Part shown: positions 19,338 through 29,110 of the stretch, in pieces
Layout: the number at the start of each line of letters is the position of its first letter
Numbering within the stretch: position 1 is the stretch's first letter
DNA from: Neisseria animalis
Lineage (GTDB): Bacteria; Pseudomonadota; Gammaproteobacteria; Burkholderiales; Neisseriaceae
Assembly: GCF_900636515.1 (NCBI RefSeq)
Contig: NZ_LR134287.1
Span: forward strand, 930,001-994,000
DNA length: 64,000 nucleotides
Direction: 5' to 3'
Position numbers and translations under genes: made by a program
Notes under the pieces: model-generated
The model's database searches: none
What the model was told of the DNA's origin: nothing
The model's input: the letters and a program-made list of their open reading frames with translations, nothing else

Positions 19338-20578
19338 CAAGAAGGCAGGCAGTACGCAAGGCGGCCGGACTGCTGTTTGCATTAACGCCGATTTCCCATG
19401 CGCTGGCAAAAACGGCAACGCCCGCGCAGTTTGTGGCCACCCGTATCTGGCCGGCACACGCCTATACCCGCATTACCGTAGAAAGTTCCCGCGCCGTGCG
19501 TTACCAGCATTTTACGCTGGAGAATCCCACACGGCTGGTGGTGGATATTGAAAACGCCCACATCAATCAGGTGTTGCAGGGTTTGTCGGGTAAAGTACAG
19601 GCCGACGATCCGTTTATCCGCAGTATCCGTGTCGGGCAAAATACACCGACTACGGTGCGCTTGGTGGTGGATTTGAAGCAAAGCGTCAATCCGCAGGTTT
19701 TCACTCTTGCGCCGGTAGGCGGTTTCAAACACCGGTTGGTTATTGATTTGTATCCTCAAGGCATGGATCCCGACGATCCGATGATGGCTCTGCTCAATGC
19801 TAATGCGGCAGCATCGTCTTCGGGACGTACCAAGGCAACGGAACAACCGGCGCGTATCAGCAAGCCGACCCAGCAGTCCGACCGCGGCCGCCGCAAGCCG
19901 GTAGTGGTGCTCGATCCGGGGCATGGCGGTGAAGACCCGGGCGCAGTCAGCCCGAACGGATTGCGCGAAAAAGACGTGGTATTGTCTGTGGCGCGGGAAA
20001 CCAAAAAACGCTTGGAAGCGTTTGGTTATACGGTACACATGACGCGCAACGAAGATGTGTTTATCCCGCTGAACGTGCGTGTGGCGAAAGCCCGGACCTT
20101 GCAGGCAGATATATTCGTTTCCATTCATGCGGATTCGTTTACCAGCCCGACCGCGCGCGGTACGGGGGTATATATTCTCAATCCGCGTGGGGCAAGCAGC
20201 GCGGCGGCACGCTTTTTGGCGCAAACGCAGAATAATGCTGATGCCATCGGCGGCGTTCAGGTCAGCGGCAATGTGCAGGTGGACAATGCGATTTTGGATA
20301 TGACCCAAACCGCTACCATGCGCGACAGCCGCAAGCTGGCGCAGGCGGTTTTGAATGAGTTGGGCAAGCTCAATAAATTGCACAAAGGCCGTGTGGACGA
20401 AGCCAATTTCGCCGTCTTGCGTGCGCCGGATATTCCGTCTGTTTTGGTGGAAACCGCTTTTATTTCCAATCCGATCGAAGAAAAACTGCTGGCCAGCGAA
20501 GCATTCCGCAGACAATGTGCACAGGCCATTTCAGACGGTGTGCGGAAATATCTAGGCAGCGCGGTTTTGCGCCGCTAA
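19325..20578 (+). CDS. amiC: N-acetylmuramoyl-L-alanine amidase AmiC
   Basis: Periplasmic zinc amidase that cuts septal peptidoglycan so daughter cells separate. 417 residues. The N-terminus MVKLTRRQAVRKAAGLLFAL looks like a twin-arginine signal, as in E. coli AmiC. An AMIN domain (about 35-150) is followed by a Ser/Gln-rich linker and an Amidase_3 domain. Zinc ligands are in DPGHGGEDPGA, the Glu of REKDVVLSVARE and SIHADSF; the catalytic Glu is in VETAFISNP. Activated by NlpD, encoded at 7700. Confidence 0.96.
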   Translation: MVKLTRRQAVRKAAGLLFALTPISHALAKTATPAQFVATRIWPAHAYTRITVESSRAVRYQHFTLENPTRLVVDIENAHINQVLQGLSGKVQADDPFIRSIRVGQNTPTTVRLVVDLKQSVNPQVFTLAPVGGFKHRLVIDLYPQGMDPDDPMMALLNANAAASSSGRTKATEQPARISKPTQQSDRGRRKPVVVLDPGHGGEDPGAVSPNGLREKDVVLSVARETKKRLEAFGYTVHMTRNEDVFIPLNVRVAKARTLQADIFVSIHADSFTSPTARGTGVYILNPRGASSAAARFLAQTQNNADAIGGVQVSGNVQVDNAILDMTQTATMRDSRKLAQAVLNELGKLNKLHKGRVDEANFAVLRAPDIPSVLVETAFISNPIEEKLLASEAFRRQCAQAISDGVRKYLGSAVLRR

Positions 20579-20587
20579 TCTCTGACA

Positions 20588-20636
20588 ATGCCGTCTGAAA
20601 CTGCAGATTCAGCGGTTTTGCAGACGGCCTTTTTGT
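20588..20636 (+). terminator. Terminator of amiC (mixed uptake-sequence pair)
   Basis: GCCGTCTGAAAC faces GTTTTGCAGACGGC, followed by CTTTTT. One arm is the GAA form and the other the GCA form. Confidence 0.7.
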
Positions 20637-20654
20637 TGTTTTTTACTGTTTGTT

Positions 20655-21290
20655 ATGAATAAAGCCATCAGACAAGAAATTTTCGAGCGTTTCCGCGCAG
20701 CCAATCCGCACCCGACCACAGAATTGAATTTCAACTCCCCGTTTGAGCTGCTGATTGCCGTATTGCTGTCGGCGCAGGCAACGGATGTCGGCGTAAACAA
20801 AGCAACCGACAAGCTGTTTGCCGTGGCCAATACGCCGCAGGCCATGCTGGATTTGGGGCTGGACGGGGTAATGTCTTATACCCAAACCATCGGGCTGTAT
20901 AAAACCAAATCGAAACACATCATGCAAACCTGCCGGATTCTGCTGGAAAAATACAACGGAGAAGTGCCGGCAGACCGCGCGGCATTGGAAGAATTGCCCG
21001 GCGTAGGGCGGAAAACCGCCAATGTCGTATTGAATACTGCATTCGGTGTACCGGTGATGGCAGTGGATACGCATATTTTCCGCGTGGCCAACCGGACCAA
21101 AATCGCACCGGGCAAAAATGTGCGCGAAGTGGAAGACAAATTGATGCGTTTTATTCCGAAGGAATTTTTGATGGACGCGCACCATTGGCTGATTTTGCAC
21201 GGCCGCTACACTTGCAAAGCCCTCAAGCCCCAATGCGGCGGCTGCATGATTCAGGATTTGTGCGAATATCCCGCCAAATTAGTACCTTAA
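20655..21290 (+). CDS. nth: Endonuclease III
   Basis: DNA glycosylase/AP lyase for oxidised pyrimidines. 211 residues. The helix-hairpin-helix LPGVGRKTANVVLN carries the catalytic Lys, and the catalytic Asp is in AVDTHIFRVANR. The C-terminal 4Fe-4S loop C-x6-C-x2-C-x5-C is complete (CKALKPQC..C....C). Start at 20655 lacks a strong ribosome site. Single gene downstream of the amiC terminator. Confidence 0.97.
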   Translation: MNKAIRQEIFERFRAANPHPTTELNFNSPFELLIAVLLSAQATDVGVNKATDKLFAVANTPQAMLDLGLDGVMSYTQTIGLYKTKSKHIMQTCRILLEKYNGEVPADRAALEELPGVGRKTANVVLNTAFGVPVMAVDTHIFRVANRTKIAPGKNVREVEDKLMRFIPKEFLMDAHHWLILHGRYTCKALKPQCGGCMIQDLCEYPAKLVP

Positions 21291-21426
21291 TGATGTACAT
21301 GCCGTCTGCAAATTGCAATAAATGATTTGTGCCGAACCCCCGAAAGTCATCAAAACGGCCGTATCGTGAAGCCGCTCGGTATCTCTCATTTTGCAGACGG
21401 CCTTAATCCCAAATCAAAACCAACAC

Positions 21427-22611
21427 ATGAACCCCGTCATCTTCCCGCAAGCCGGAAAACTCACCGCGCTGCCGCCCTTGTCGCTTTATATCCATATTCC
21501 GTGGTGCATCAAAAAATGCCCCTATTGCGACTTCAACTCCCACAGCATCAAAAACCTGCAAAACGGCCTGCCCGAAGCGGAATATACAGATGCGCTGCTG
21601 GCCGACCTGCAAACCGAGCTGCCCCATGTCTGGGGGCGGGCGGTGGAAACCGTATTTATCGGCGGCGGCACGCCCAGCCTGTTTTCCGCCGCAGCGATTG
21701 ACCGGCTGTTGAGCGGCATACGCGCGTTGGTGAAATTGCAGCCCGAAGCGGAAATCACGCTGGAAGCCAATCCGGGCACGTTTGAAACCGAAAAATTCAA
21801 AGGCTTCAAAGACGCAGGCATCACGCGGCTTTCCATCGGCGTGCAGAGCTTTAATGATGAAATGCTTGCCCGCTTGGGGCGCGTGCACAACAGCGGCGAG
21901 GCGTTAAAGGCGATTGATACCGCTTTGAATGTGTTTGAAAAAGTCAATATCGATTTGATGTATGCGCTGCCGAAACAAACCGTTCGGACGGCCTTTAGCG
22001 ATGTCAATAAGGCGATTGCCACCGGCGCAACGCATATCAGTGCCTACCACCTGACGATGGAGCCGAACACCGTGTTCGGCCATACGCCGCCCCAAGGCCT
22101 GCCGCAAGACGAAGCCGCGTTGGATATTGAAGACGCGGTACACGCCGCGCTGGCCGAAGCAGGTTTCAAACATTACGAAACCTCCGCTTTCGCCAAAGCG
22201 GGCAAAGAATGCCGCCACAACCTGAACTACTGGCAGTTTGGCGACTATCTCGGCATCGGCGCTGGCGCACACGGCAAAATTTCCCATCACGACCGCATCG
22301 AGCGCACCACCCGCCGCCGCCATCCGAGCGAATACCTCGCGGCCATGCGGGAAAATCCGACTGCCGCGATTGAGCGCAAAAACATTGCCGCCGATGATTT
22401 GGCGTTTGAGTTTATGATGAACGCGCTGCGCCTGACCGACGGCGTACCCGCCGCCATGCTGCAAGAGCGCACGGGCGTACCTACCGCACAAATCATGGCG
22501 CAAATCGAAACCGCACGCCGGAAAGGTTTGTTGGAAAACGACCCTGCTATGTTTCGCCCGACCGCACAGGGCAGATTGTTTTTAAACGATTTATTGCAAT
22601 GCTTTTTGTAA
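21427..22611 (+). CDS. hemW: Radical SAM HemW-like protein
   Basis: 394 residues from ATG 21427 (MNPVIFPQAGKL). Radical-SAM cluster motif CxxxCxxC is in HIPWCIKKCPYCDFNS. The GGGTPSLF, EANPGTFE and RLSIGVQSFN motifs follow, then the HemW C-terminal domain. HemW is the heme-trafficking relative of coproporphyrinogen dehydrogenase HemN; it was often mislabelled HemN. No clear ribosome site precedes the ATG, which sits 21 bp past an uptake sequence. An ATG at 21391 inside the uptake sequence is unlikely. Confidence 0.92.
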   Translation: MNPVIFPQAGKLTALPPLSLYIHIPWCIKKCPYCDFNSHSIKNLQNGLPEAEYTDALLADLQTELPHVWGRAVETVFIGGGTPSLFSAAAIDRLLSGIRALVKLQPEAEITLEANPGTFETEKFKGFKDAGITRLSIGVQSFNDEMLARLGRVHNSGEALKAIDTALNVFEKVNIDLMYALPKQTVRTAFSDVNKAIATGATHISAYHLTMEPNTVFGHTPPQGLPQDEAALDIEDAVHAALAEAGFKHYETSAFAKAGKECRHNLNYWQFGDYLGIGAGAHGKISHHDRIERTTRRRHPSEYLAAMRENPTAAIERKNIAADDLAFEFMMNALRLTDGVPAAMLQERTGVPTAQIMAQIETARRKGLLENDPAMFRPTAQGRLFLNDLLQCFL

Positions 22612-22613
22612 TG

Positions 22614-22640
22614 TTTACAGACGGCCAAGCCGTCTGTAAA
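22614..22640. terminator. Perfect uptake-sequence palindrome
   Basis: TTTACAGACGGC, CAA loop, GCCGTCTGTAAA. It lies 3 bp after the hemW stop with no long T-run, so termination is less sure than for the others. Confidence 0.6.
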
Positions 22641-22706
22641 TCTATTCAAAGCCCATAATTTATACGATAATAACGCTTCTCGAAAAACGCATCTCAGGAG
22701 AAAATC

Positions 22707-23096
22707 ATGGCGAAAACCATTATCCACACCGACAATGCCCCTGCCGCCATCGGCGCATACAGCCAAGCCGTCCGCGCGGGCGATACCGTTTACATGAGCG
22801 GCCAGATTCCGCTTGATCCGGCAACCATGGAAGTGGTCGGCGGCGGCGATTTCCGCGCCGAAGCCGTGCAAGTGTTTAAAAACCTGCAAGCCGTAGCCGA
22901 AGCGGCCGGCGGCACATTGGGCGACATCGTCAAAGTTAACGCTTACTTGACCGACTTGGGCAACTTCGCCATTTTCAACGAAGTAATGGCCGAGTTTATG
23001 CCCCAACCTTTCCCTGCTCGCGCCGCCATCGGCGTGGCTTCGTTGCCCAAAGGCGTACAGGTGGAAGCAGAAGCGGTATTGGTCCTGAACGCTTGA
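22707..23096 (+). CDS. ridA: RidA-family enamine/imine deaminase
   Basis: 129-residue YjgF/YER057c/UK114 protein that hydrolyses reactive 2-aminoacrylate-type enamines made by PLP enzymes. It shows SGQIPLDP near 31 and the conserved Arg in [14 protein letters not shown] near 105, followed by VEAEAVL, all typical of RidA. The ATG follows CAGGAGAAAATC, a good ribosome site. Repeat copy 7 starts 14 bp after the stop. Confidence 0.94.
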   Translation: MAKTIIHTDNAPAAIGAYSQAVRAGDTVYMSGQIPLDPATMEVVGGGDFRAEAVQVFKNLQAVAEAAGGTLGDIVKVNAYLTDLGNFAIFNEVMAEFMPQPFPARAAIGVASLPKGVQVEAEAVLVLNA

Positions 23097-23110
23097 TGTT
23101 GAGCGGTAAG

Positions 23111-23217
23111 TATAGTCATTTAAAATAAGAATGATACAGCGTTGCTTTGCCTTGCCGTACTATGTGTACTGTCTGCGGCTTCGCTGCCTTGTCTCATTCT
23201 TATTTTATTCGACTATA
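23111..23217 (-). repeat. Correia-like repeat, copy 7
   Basis: 107-bp consensus copy in reverse orientation. With several single uptake sequences (about 23255, 23370, 23385) it makes up the 330-bp gap between ridA and apaH; I see no gene there. Confidence 0.9.
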
Positions 23218-23426
23218 AAACATCATCGTATCCTGCCGATGGGGGCGGTACGGTTTTGCAGACGGCCTCAATACCGGTTGCAGCCTGTTGTCCCGTGTTT
23301 TGATTTGACGGCACTTTATCCGCAGGAAATTGATGATTGAAGAAGGGCAGGCTGACGCTGCCTGCATTGTTCAGACGGCCTAAGCCGTCTGAAATTTATT
23401 GTTGATAACAGATACTGATAAAAATT

Positions 23427-24257
23427 ATGGCACATTACGCAATCGGCGATATTCAAGGCTGCTTTGACGAGCTTGTCGCGCTGTTACGCAAACTTGATTT
23501 TAACCACGGAAAAGATACGCTCTGGCTGACCGGCGATATAGTCAATCGGGGGCCGAAATCATTGGAAACGCTGCAGTTTGCCATGAAACACGACAGCAGC
23601 GTGCAGATGGTTTTGGGTAACCACGATCTGCATTTGCTTGCCGTCGGATACGGACACGGCAGCGTCAAACGCAGCGATACCATCAGCCCGATTTTAAAAC
23701 ATCCCGACAGCGGCAAGTGGTTTGACTGGCTGCGCCACCAACCTTTGATGGTGCGGGAAGGCAGTCGTGTCATGGTGCACGCCGGTATACTGCCCCAATG
23801 GAGCATCGAAAAGGCGGGGAGCTTGGCGCGCGAGGCAGAGGCCGAATTGCAGGGCGGAAAATATGAAAAATTCTTTGCCAAAATGTACGGCAACAAACCG
23901 ACCGAATGGCATGAAAACCTTGAAGGGTATGACCGCCTGCGCCTGATTGTGAACGCTTTTACCCGAATGCGCGCGCTGACCTACAAAAATGAGCTGGATT
24001 ACAGTTTTAAAGCTACGCTTGATAAGATGCCGCTCTATCTTCGCCCGTGGTTTCGCGTGCCGGACAGAAAGAATCTCGACCATACGATTGTATTCGGGCA
24101 TTGGTCGTCGCTGGGTTATATGAACGAGCACAACATCATTTCGCTCGATACCGGTGCGTTGTGGGGAGGAGAACTGACCGCCATCAATCTGGAAACGCAG
24201 GAAGTAACACAAGTTCGCTCGAAAAGCGGTTTGGATTGGAAAACTTTATTAAAATAA
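23427..24257 (+). CDS. apaH: Bis(5'-nucleosyl)-tetraphosphatase (symmetrical)
   Basis: Hydrolyses Ap4A to two ADP; in enterobacteria ApaH also removes NpnN caps from RNA. 276 residues. Metallophosphatase motifs are in order: GDIQGCFDE near 7, GDIVNRGP, GNHDLHLL, and later VHAG and the C-terminal FGHWSSLGY. Single gene followed by a hairpin terminator at 24337. Confidence 0.96.
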   Translation: MAHYAIGDIQGCFDELVALLRKLDFNHGKDTLWLTGDIVNRGPKSLETLQFAMKHDSSVQMVLGNHDLHLLAVGYGHGSVKRSDTISPILKHPDSGKWFDWLRHQPLMVREGSRVMVHAGILPQWSIEKAGSLAREAEAELQGGKYEKFFAKMYGNKPTEWHENLEGYDRLRLIVNAFTRMRALTYKNELDYSFKATLDKMPLYLRPWFRVPDRKNLDHTIVFGHWSSLGYMNEHNIISLDTGALWGGELTAINLETQEVTQVRSKSGLDWKTLLK

Positions 24258-24336
24258 ACGGTTTATATTCAACTTCCAGATGCAGATATTGAGCAGATGG
24301 GCAGTCGGAGAACAGTTTATCTTTATCCAAAATCGG

Positions 24337-24402
24337 AATGATACGGCGTTGCCGCAAGCCCTAGATGATGCGGAGCAGTGCCGTATCATTTTTATTTTTT
24401 TA
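24337..24402 (+). terminator. Terminator of apaH, Correia-like remnant
   Basis: AATGATACGGC at 24337-24347 pairs with GCCGTATCATT at 24380-24390, followed by a T-rich run. GGAATGATACGGCGTTGCC resembles the inner arm of the 107-bp repeat, so this may be a degraded copy. Confidence 0.6.
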
Positions 24403-24430
24403 GAACGATATTTTATCGGGTTTGAAAATA

Positions 24431-24504
24431 AAAAAAGGCCGTCTGCAAATTTGCATACCGTATCATAGGATAAATCCTTCGGTGTCGGTTTTGCAGACGG
24501 CCTT
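24431..24504. terminator. Terminator of malic enzyme gene (inverted uptake sequences)
   Basis: AAAAAGGCCGTCTGCAAA at the left faces TTTTGCAGACGGCC at the right with a 40-bp loop. It lies just past the stop of the minus-strand malic enzyme. Confidence 0.7.
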
Positions 24505-24522
24505 GATGGTTTTAAAACTGCG

Positions 24523-25803
24523 TTATAACTTCATTTCGCTCAATTTGGCTTGGTAGGCTTCCAAATCGGCAATCGGACGGCTGGCCACGCCGCTTTCCAT
24601 CGCGGCTTTGGCGGTAGCGGCGGCTACTCGCGGCAAGAGGCGCGGGTCGAAAGCAGTCGGAATCAGATAGTCCGCACCGAATTCGAATTTTTGACCGTAA
24701 GCGGCAACCACTTCCTCCGGTACTTCTTCCATCGCCAAATCAGCCAGTGCGTACACGCAGGCCAGTTTCATTTCTTCGTTGATGGTGGTTGCGCCGCAAT
24801 CCAGCGCACCGCGGAAGATAAACGGGAAGCACAATACGTTGTTGACTTGGTTCGGGAAGTCGGAACGTCCGGTACCGATTACCACGTCGGCGCGGGTTTC
24901 TTTGGCCAGCGGCGGCAGGATTTCCGGATTCGGATTGGCCATGGCGAACACAATCGGTTTCTCGTTCATGGTGTTCAGCATTTCCGGTGTCAGCAGGTTC
25001 GCGCCCGACAAGCCCAAGAAAATGTCTTTACCGGCAACGGCATCGGCCAAGCTGCGTTGGCCGTTGTCTTCAACCGCGTAGAATTGTTTGGATTCGTCCA
25101 TGCGGTCTTTGTCTTCTCGGGTTTTGTAAATCACTCCTTTGGAGTCGCAAACGGTGATGTTTTCGCGTTTCAAGCCGACGGCCAAGAGCTGGTTCAGGCA
25201 GGCAATCGCAGCTGCGCCCGCACCGGAGCAGACCAAAGTCGCTTCTTCGGCTTTGCGGCCGGTAAAGCGCAGGGCGTTCAATACGGCGGCGGCGGTGATG
25301 ATGGCGGTACCGTGCTGGTCATCGTGGAATACCGGGATTTTGCAGCGTTTGCGTAGTTCTTGTTCGATGTAGAAGCATTCGGGTGCTTTGATGTCTTCCA
25401 AGTTGATGCCGCCGAAAGTCGGCTCTAAGGAAGCGATGATGTCCACCAGTTTTTGCGGGTCTTTTTCGTCGATTTCGATGTCGAACACGTCAATGCCGGC
25501 GAATTTTTTAAACAATACGCCTTTGCCTTCCATCACGGGCTTGCCGGCCAATGCGCCGATGTTGCCCAAGCCCAATACGGCAGTACCGTTGGAGATGACG
25601 CCGACCAAGTTGCCTTTTGCGGTGTATTTGTAGGCATCTTGGGGATTGGCTTCGATTTCCAAGCAGGGGAAGGCAACGCCCGGAGAGTAGGCCAGTGCCA
25701 ATTCTTCTTGGGTGGAAAGCGATTTGGTCGGTGTTACCGATACTTTGCCGGGCACGGGAAATTCATGAAATTTGAGTGCGGCTTCTTTTAATGTGTTTGA
25801 CAT
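24523..25803 (-). CDS. Malic enzyme, short form
   Basis: Oxidatively decarboxylates malate to pyruvate. 426 residues starting [14 protein letters not shown] at 25803, after CAGGATATAAAA. Motifs: [20 protein letters not shown] with the catalytic Tyr, [18 protein letters not shown] with the catalytic Lys, the metal-site [10 protein letters not shown], and the nucleotide fold [13 protein letters not shown]. The usual C-terminal phosphotransacetylase-like domain of MaeB is missing, as in many short bacterial malic enzymes. Cofactor choice (NAD or NADP) cannot be read from this. Monocistronic. Confidence 0.93.
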   Translation of the reverse strand: MSNTLKEAALKFHEFPVPGKVSVTPTKSLSTQEELALAYSPGVAFPCLEIEANPQDAYKYTAKGNLVGVISNGTAVLGLGNIGALAGKPVMEGKGVLFKKFAGIDVFDIEIDEKDPQKLVDIIASLEPTFGGINLEDIKAPECFYIEQELRKRCKIPVFHDDQHGTAIITAAAVLNALRFTGRKAEEATLVCSGAGAAAIACLNQLLAVGLKRENITVCDSKGVIYKTREDKDRMDESKQFYAVEDNGQRSLADAVAGKDIFLGLSGANLLTPEMLNTMNEKPIVFAMANPNPEILPPLAKETRADVVIGTGRSDFPNQVNNVLCFPFIFRGALDCGATTINEEMKLACVYALADLAMEEVPEEVVAAYGQKFEFGADYLIPTAFDPRLLPRVAAATAKAAMESGVASRPIADLEAYQAKLSEMKL

Positions 25804-26126
25804 TTTTATATCCTGTTGCAGTAAGTTGAGCGTAAATAACAAAAGGCCGTCTGAAAAAAAGAGAATATCCGGCGGCAGGCGTTACCGAAAGACTGTTGTT
25901 GGCTGCTTCTTGTAACGGTTTGTAATTTTATCATGAAATCTGTCGGAACGGTATGAATAACGGTATGTTGCCTGAATGTCCGGCGGGGAGAAAGTTGCGA
26001 TGAAAAGGGTAATGCCGTCTGCATATGGCATATTTGCAGACGGCATTTGTATGTTTGAGCTATTTGGAGCGGGTAAAATTTGTTAATATACGATTTTGAT
26101 TGTTTATTTTGTGTTGCTGAAACATT
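25804..26126. other. Divergent intergenic region, malic enzyme / glycosyltransferase
   Basis: 323 bp. It holds one GCCGTCTGAA uptake sequence near 25844 and an inverted GCA-type pair at 26012-26046 (ATGCCGTCTGCATATGGC at left). Otherwise AT-rich; I see no gene or strong promoter. Confidence 0.5.
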
Positions 26127-27380
26127 ATGTCCACCATTTGTTTAAATATGATTGTTAAAAACGAAGCGGAGATTATCGAAGAAACGCTTTGCAATATCCT
26201 TGAGTATATTCCGCTGGATTATTGGGTCATTGCCGATACCGGTTCGACCGATGATACGCCTGAGCGGATTTGCCGTTTTTTTGCCGAAAAAGGGATTAAA
26301 GGCGAATTGGTGCATCACGAATGGAAGCATTTTGGGCATAACCGCCAACTGGCGATGGAGGCGGCACACGGCAAGGCGGATTATCTGTTCTTTTTCGATG
26401 CGGACGACAGGCTTGTCGGCGATATCAATCTGAAGCCGAGTGCAAACCTTGTTTCCGATGCTTATTTTTTCAAAATGCGGAACCAGTATTCGACAGACCG
26501 TTTTTATACGCGCCGCCTGTTGATTAAAAACGATCCGCAATGGAAGTGGCGCGGTGCGGTACACGAACAGCTCCATATCGAACGCCCGAGCGTGCAGACG
26601 CTGATTGAGGGGGATTATCACGTGGTGTCGGGGCGTTTTGGGGCGCGCAGCCAAAATCCGAAAAGATATTATGAAGATGCGCTGATGTTGGAGAAATATT
26701 TCAGCGAAGATGACGACAGGGTTTTATGTGCCCAAAACGCTTTTTTCTGCGCGCAGTCATACCGTGATGCCAAAATGCATGAGAAAGCGGCAGAGTGGTA
26801 TGCCAAAAGTTTAAACTATGCAGACGCAGGTTCGGAACATCGCCGTTATACATTGATGTCTTTGGCGGGCGAATATGTGCGGCTCGGACAAATAGAAAAA
26901 GCGGTTTACCAGTGGCAGTTGGCGTTTGACAATTCGCCCGAAAACGCCGAATCGCTGGTACACCTTGCCGAACACTTTCTAAGCGAAAATGCCAGCCGTT
27001 TGGCTTTGGTTTATGCCGAACAAAGTTTGCCTTTGAAACTGCCGAGCCTGCAGCAATCGATAGCCGTTGATGAAGTGGTGTACAACTATGGGCGGCACAA
27101 TGCCTATCTGCGTGCAAGCATTGCGCTGAATCAGCCGGAAAAGGCGTATTCGGCATTAAGACATTTATTGCAGTTGCCGGAATTGAAGTCGGATTTGAAT
27201 CTGTATCTGCTGGAAGCCTTGCTGCTCGAACCCATGAAGCAGCGGTATCTTCAAGATACACCCGAGATGCAGGCTAAAATTCATGAACAGATTGCTGCTA
27301 TGCAGAAGTTTGACAATGACCAAGCAAAAGCATGGCAGGCCAAAGCACTGGCATGGCTTGAAGAAGTGAATAAGGGCTAA
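26127..27380 (+). CDS. Family 2 glycosyltransferase with C-terminal helical repeats
   Basis: 417 residues. The N-terminal 230 form a GT-A fold: MIVKNEAEIIEETL (nucleotide binding), ADTGSTDDTPE, and the metal-binding DADD motif in FFFDADDRL near 92; a WRGAVHEQL motif follows, typical of the SunS/WaaE-like branch. The C-terminal part is TPR-like (helical pairs near 235-400, for example AAEWYAKSLNYADAG). No membrane segment. The acceptor is unknown; lipooligosaccharide or a protein glycan are both possible. Single gene. Confidence 0.85.
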   Translation: MSTICLNMIVKNEAEIIEETLCNILEYIPLDYWVIADTGSTDDTPERICRFFAEKGIKGELVHHEWKHFGHNRQLAMEAAHGKADYLFFFDADDRLVGDINLKPSANLVSDAYFFKMRNQYSTDRFYTRRLLIKNDPQWKWRGAVHEQLHIERPSVQTLIEGDYHVVSGRFGARSQNPKRYYEDALMLEKYFSEDDDRVLCAQNAFFCAQSYRDAKMHEKAAEWYAKSLNYADAGSEHRRYTLMSLAGEYVRLGQIEKAVYQWQLAFDNSPENAESLVHLAEHFLSENASRLALVYAEQSLPLKLPSLQQSIAVDEVVYNYGRHNAYLRASIALNQPEKAYSALRHLLQLPELKSDLNLYLLEALLLEPMKQRYLQDTPEMQAKIHEQIAAMQKFDNDQAKAWQAKALAWLEEVNKG

Positions 27381-27560
27381 GTGCGGCGACGCCGGAATGC
27401 CGGCCTGAAAGTGCTTGGCTGTTTGAATGGAAGGCGGTTTTTTCGGTAAATCAGCCGTTCTTCGTATGGTGTATGGTCATTTGACACGGATTGTGTTGAA
27501 TGGCCATATTTTATTCAAGCCATGAAAATTGCTGGCAGTGAAACAGTTTTTGCACCGGTA

Positions 27561-27597
27561 AAAGCCGTCTGCAAAATCGGATTTGCAGACGGCTTTT
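27561..27597. terminator. Terminator (inverted uptake sequences)
   Basis: AAAGCCGTCTGCAAAATC faces GATTTGCAGACGGCTTTT between the convergent glycosyltransferase and pmbA genes; it can serve both. Confidence 0.85.
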
Positions 27598-27634
27598 CAG
27601 GTTTGTCGGCGCAAAAGTGTGCGGATATGTCCGG

Positions 27635-28966
27635 TTACGAGCCTGCTACGGTCATTTGGCTGACGAGAATCGAACCGATTTTGTTGGACGAACGGCGTAA
27701 TGCGTCGTCGGCGATGCCGGCGATGTTGCGGTACATATCCTGCAGGCGGCCGGCAATGGTGATTTCGTGGACGGGATAGGCAATGATTCCGTTTTCCACC
27801 CAAAATCCCGCCGCGCCGCGCGAGTAGTCGCCGGTGATGGTGTTCACGCCCTGACCCATCAGTTCGGTAACCAATAGGCCGCTGCCCATTTCTTTCAGCA
27901 GGGCGGTTTGGTCGGGATGGGTGGAATCAAGGTAGAGGTTGTGTGCGCCGCCTGCATTGGCGGTGGTGGTCATGCCGAGTTTGCGCGCACTGTAACTGCT
28001 CAGAAAATAGCCCTCGACCACGCCGTTGCGGATGACGAAGCGCGGTTGTGTGGCTACGCCCTCGGAGTCGAAACAGGTGCTGCCGAAGGCGCGGGGGATG
28101 TGCGGTTCTTCGCGCAGGTTGGCAAACTCGGGCAGGATGGTTTTGCCGATGCTGTTAATGAGGAAACTGCTTTGGCGGTAGAGTGCGCCGCCGCTGAGTG
28201 CGCCGACCAGGTGGCCGATTAAACCGCCCGATATGGTTGTGTCGAACAATACGGGATAAGTGCCGGTGGGGATGCTGCGGCTGCTGAGGCGGCGCAGGGC
28301 GCGTTCGGCGGCGGTGCGTCCGATGGATTCGGGGCGGTCTATGTCGGGGTGGCGGCAGGAGGTGTCGTACCAGTAATCGCGCTGCATACCTTGCCCGTCG
28401 GCGGCGACTACGCTGCATGAGATGCTGTGGCGGGTACCTTGCTGGTGTGCCATAAAGCCGTGGGAGTTGCCGTAAACGTATTGGTAATGGCCTGTGTGCA
28501 CGCCCGCGCCTTCTGAGTTTCCGATGCGTTTGTCGGTATCGAGTGCGGCCTGTTCGCAGGCTTTGGCCATTTCCACCGCTTGTTCCGCACTCAAATCCCA
28601 TTCGTGGTAGCGGTCGAAGTCGGTGATGTGCCGCGCCATCAGTTCCGCATCGGCCAAGCCCGCGCACTCGTCTTCGGCGGTGTAGCGGGCGATGTCGATG
28701 GCGGCTTTTACCGTGTCGCTTAAGGCCTGTGCCGAAAAGTCGGCGGTGGAGGCACGGCCTTTGCGTTGGCCGACGTACACGGTGATGTCGAGGGATTTGT
28801 CCTGCTGGAATTCGATTTGTTCGATTTCGTTCAGGCGTACGCTCACGCTTTGTCCGAGTGATTCGCTGAAGTCGGCTTCCGCCGCCGTTGCGCCGTATTG
28901 CTCCGCCAGCGACAGCGTGTCCGCGCATAATTGGATCAGTTCGTTTTGGGTATGGTTGAACAGCAT
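27635..28966 (-). CDS. pmbA: Metalloprotease-like protein PmbA/TldE
   Basis: 443 residues of the U62 family. PmbA (TldE) pairs with TldD, which carries the HExxxH zinc site, to process peptides such as microcins and to degrade CcdA. No HExxxH is present here, as expected for the PmbA subunit. Recognisable blocks are GNSHGFMAHQQGTRHS, DSEGVATQPRF, and the C-terminal LVTELMGQGVNTITGDYSRGAAGFWVENG in shortened form (MGQGVNTITGDYSRGAAG). tldD is not in the window. Divergent from darP. Confidence 0.95.
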   Translation of the reverse strand: MLFNHTQNELIQLCADTLSLAEQYGATAAEADFSESLGQSVSVRLNEIEQIEFQQDKSLDITVYVGQRKGRASTADFSAQALSDTVKAAIDIARYTAEDECAGLADAELMARHITDFDRYHEWDLSAEQAVEMAKACEQAALDTDKRIGNSEGAGVHTGHYQYVYGNSHGFMAHQQGTRHSISCSVVAADGQGMQRDYWYDTSCRHPDIDRPESIGRTAAERALRRLSSRSIPTGTYPVLFDTTISGGLIGHLVGALSGGALYRQSSFLINSIGKTILPEFANLREEPHIPRAFGSTCFDSEGVATQPRFVIRNGVVEGYFLSSYSARKLGMTTTANAGGAHNLYLDSTHPDQTALLKEMGSGLLVTELMGQGVNTITGDYSRGAAGFWVENGIIAYPVHEITIAGRLQDMYRNIAGIADDALRRSSNKIGSILVSQMTVAGS

Positions 28967-29110
28967 GGTGCTTCCCGTTGATTGTTTCGCGCATTTTAAC
29001 TGTTTTCAGACGGCATCGGTAGAAATGTGCCGATTACCAAAATATATCGGCATAATACGGTGTGGCGTTACCGTGTTAGAATACGGCGGTTGAAACGAAG
29101 GTTTAGAAAA

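Noticed and set aside
19382..20515. 377-codon open frame opposite amiC
   Set aside because: Shadow of amiC: antisense, no ribosome site and no recognisable protein features.
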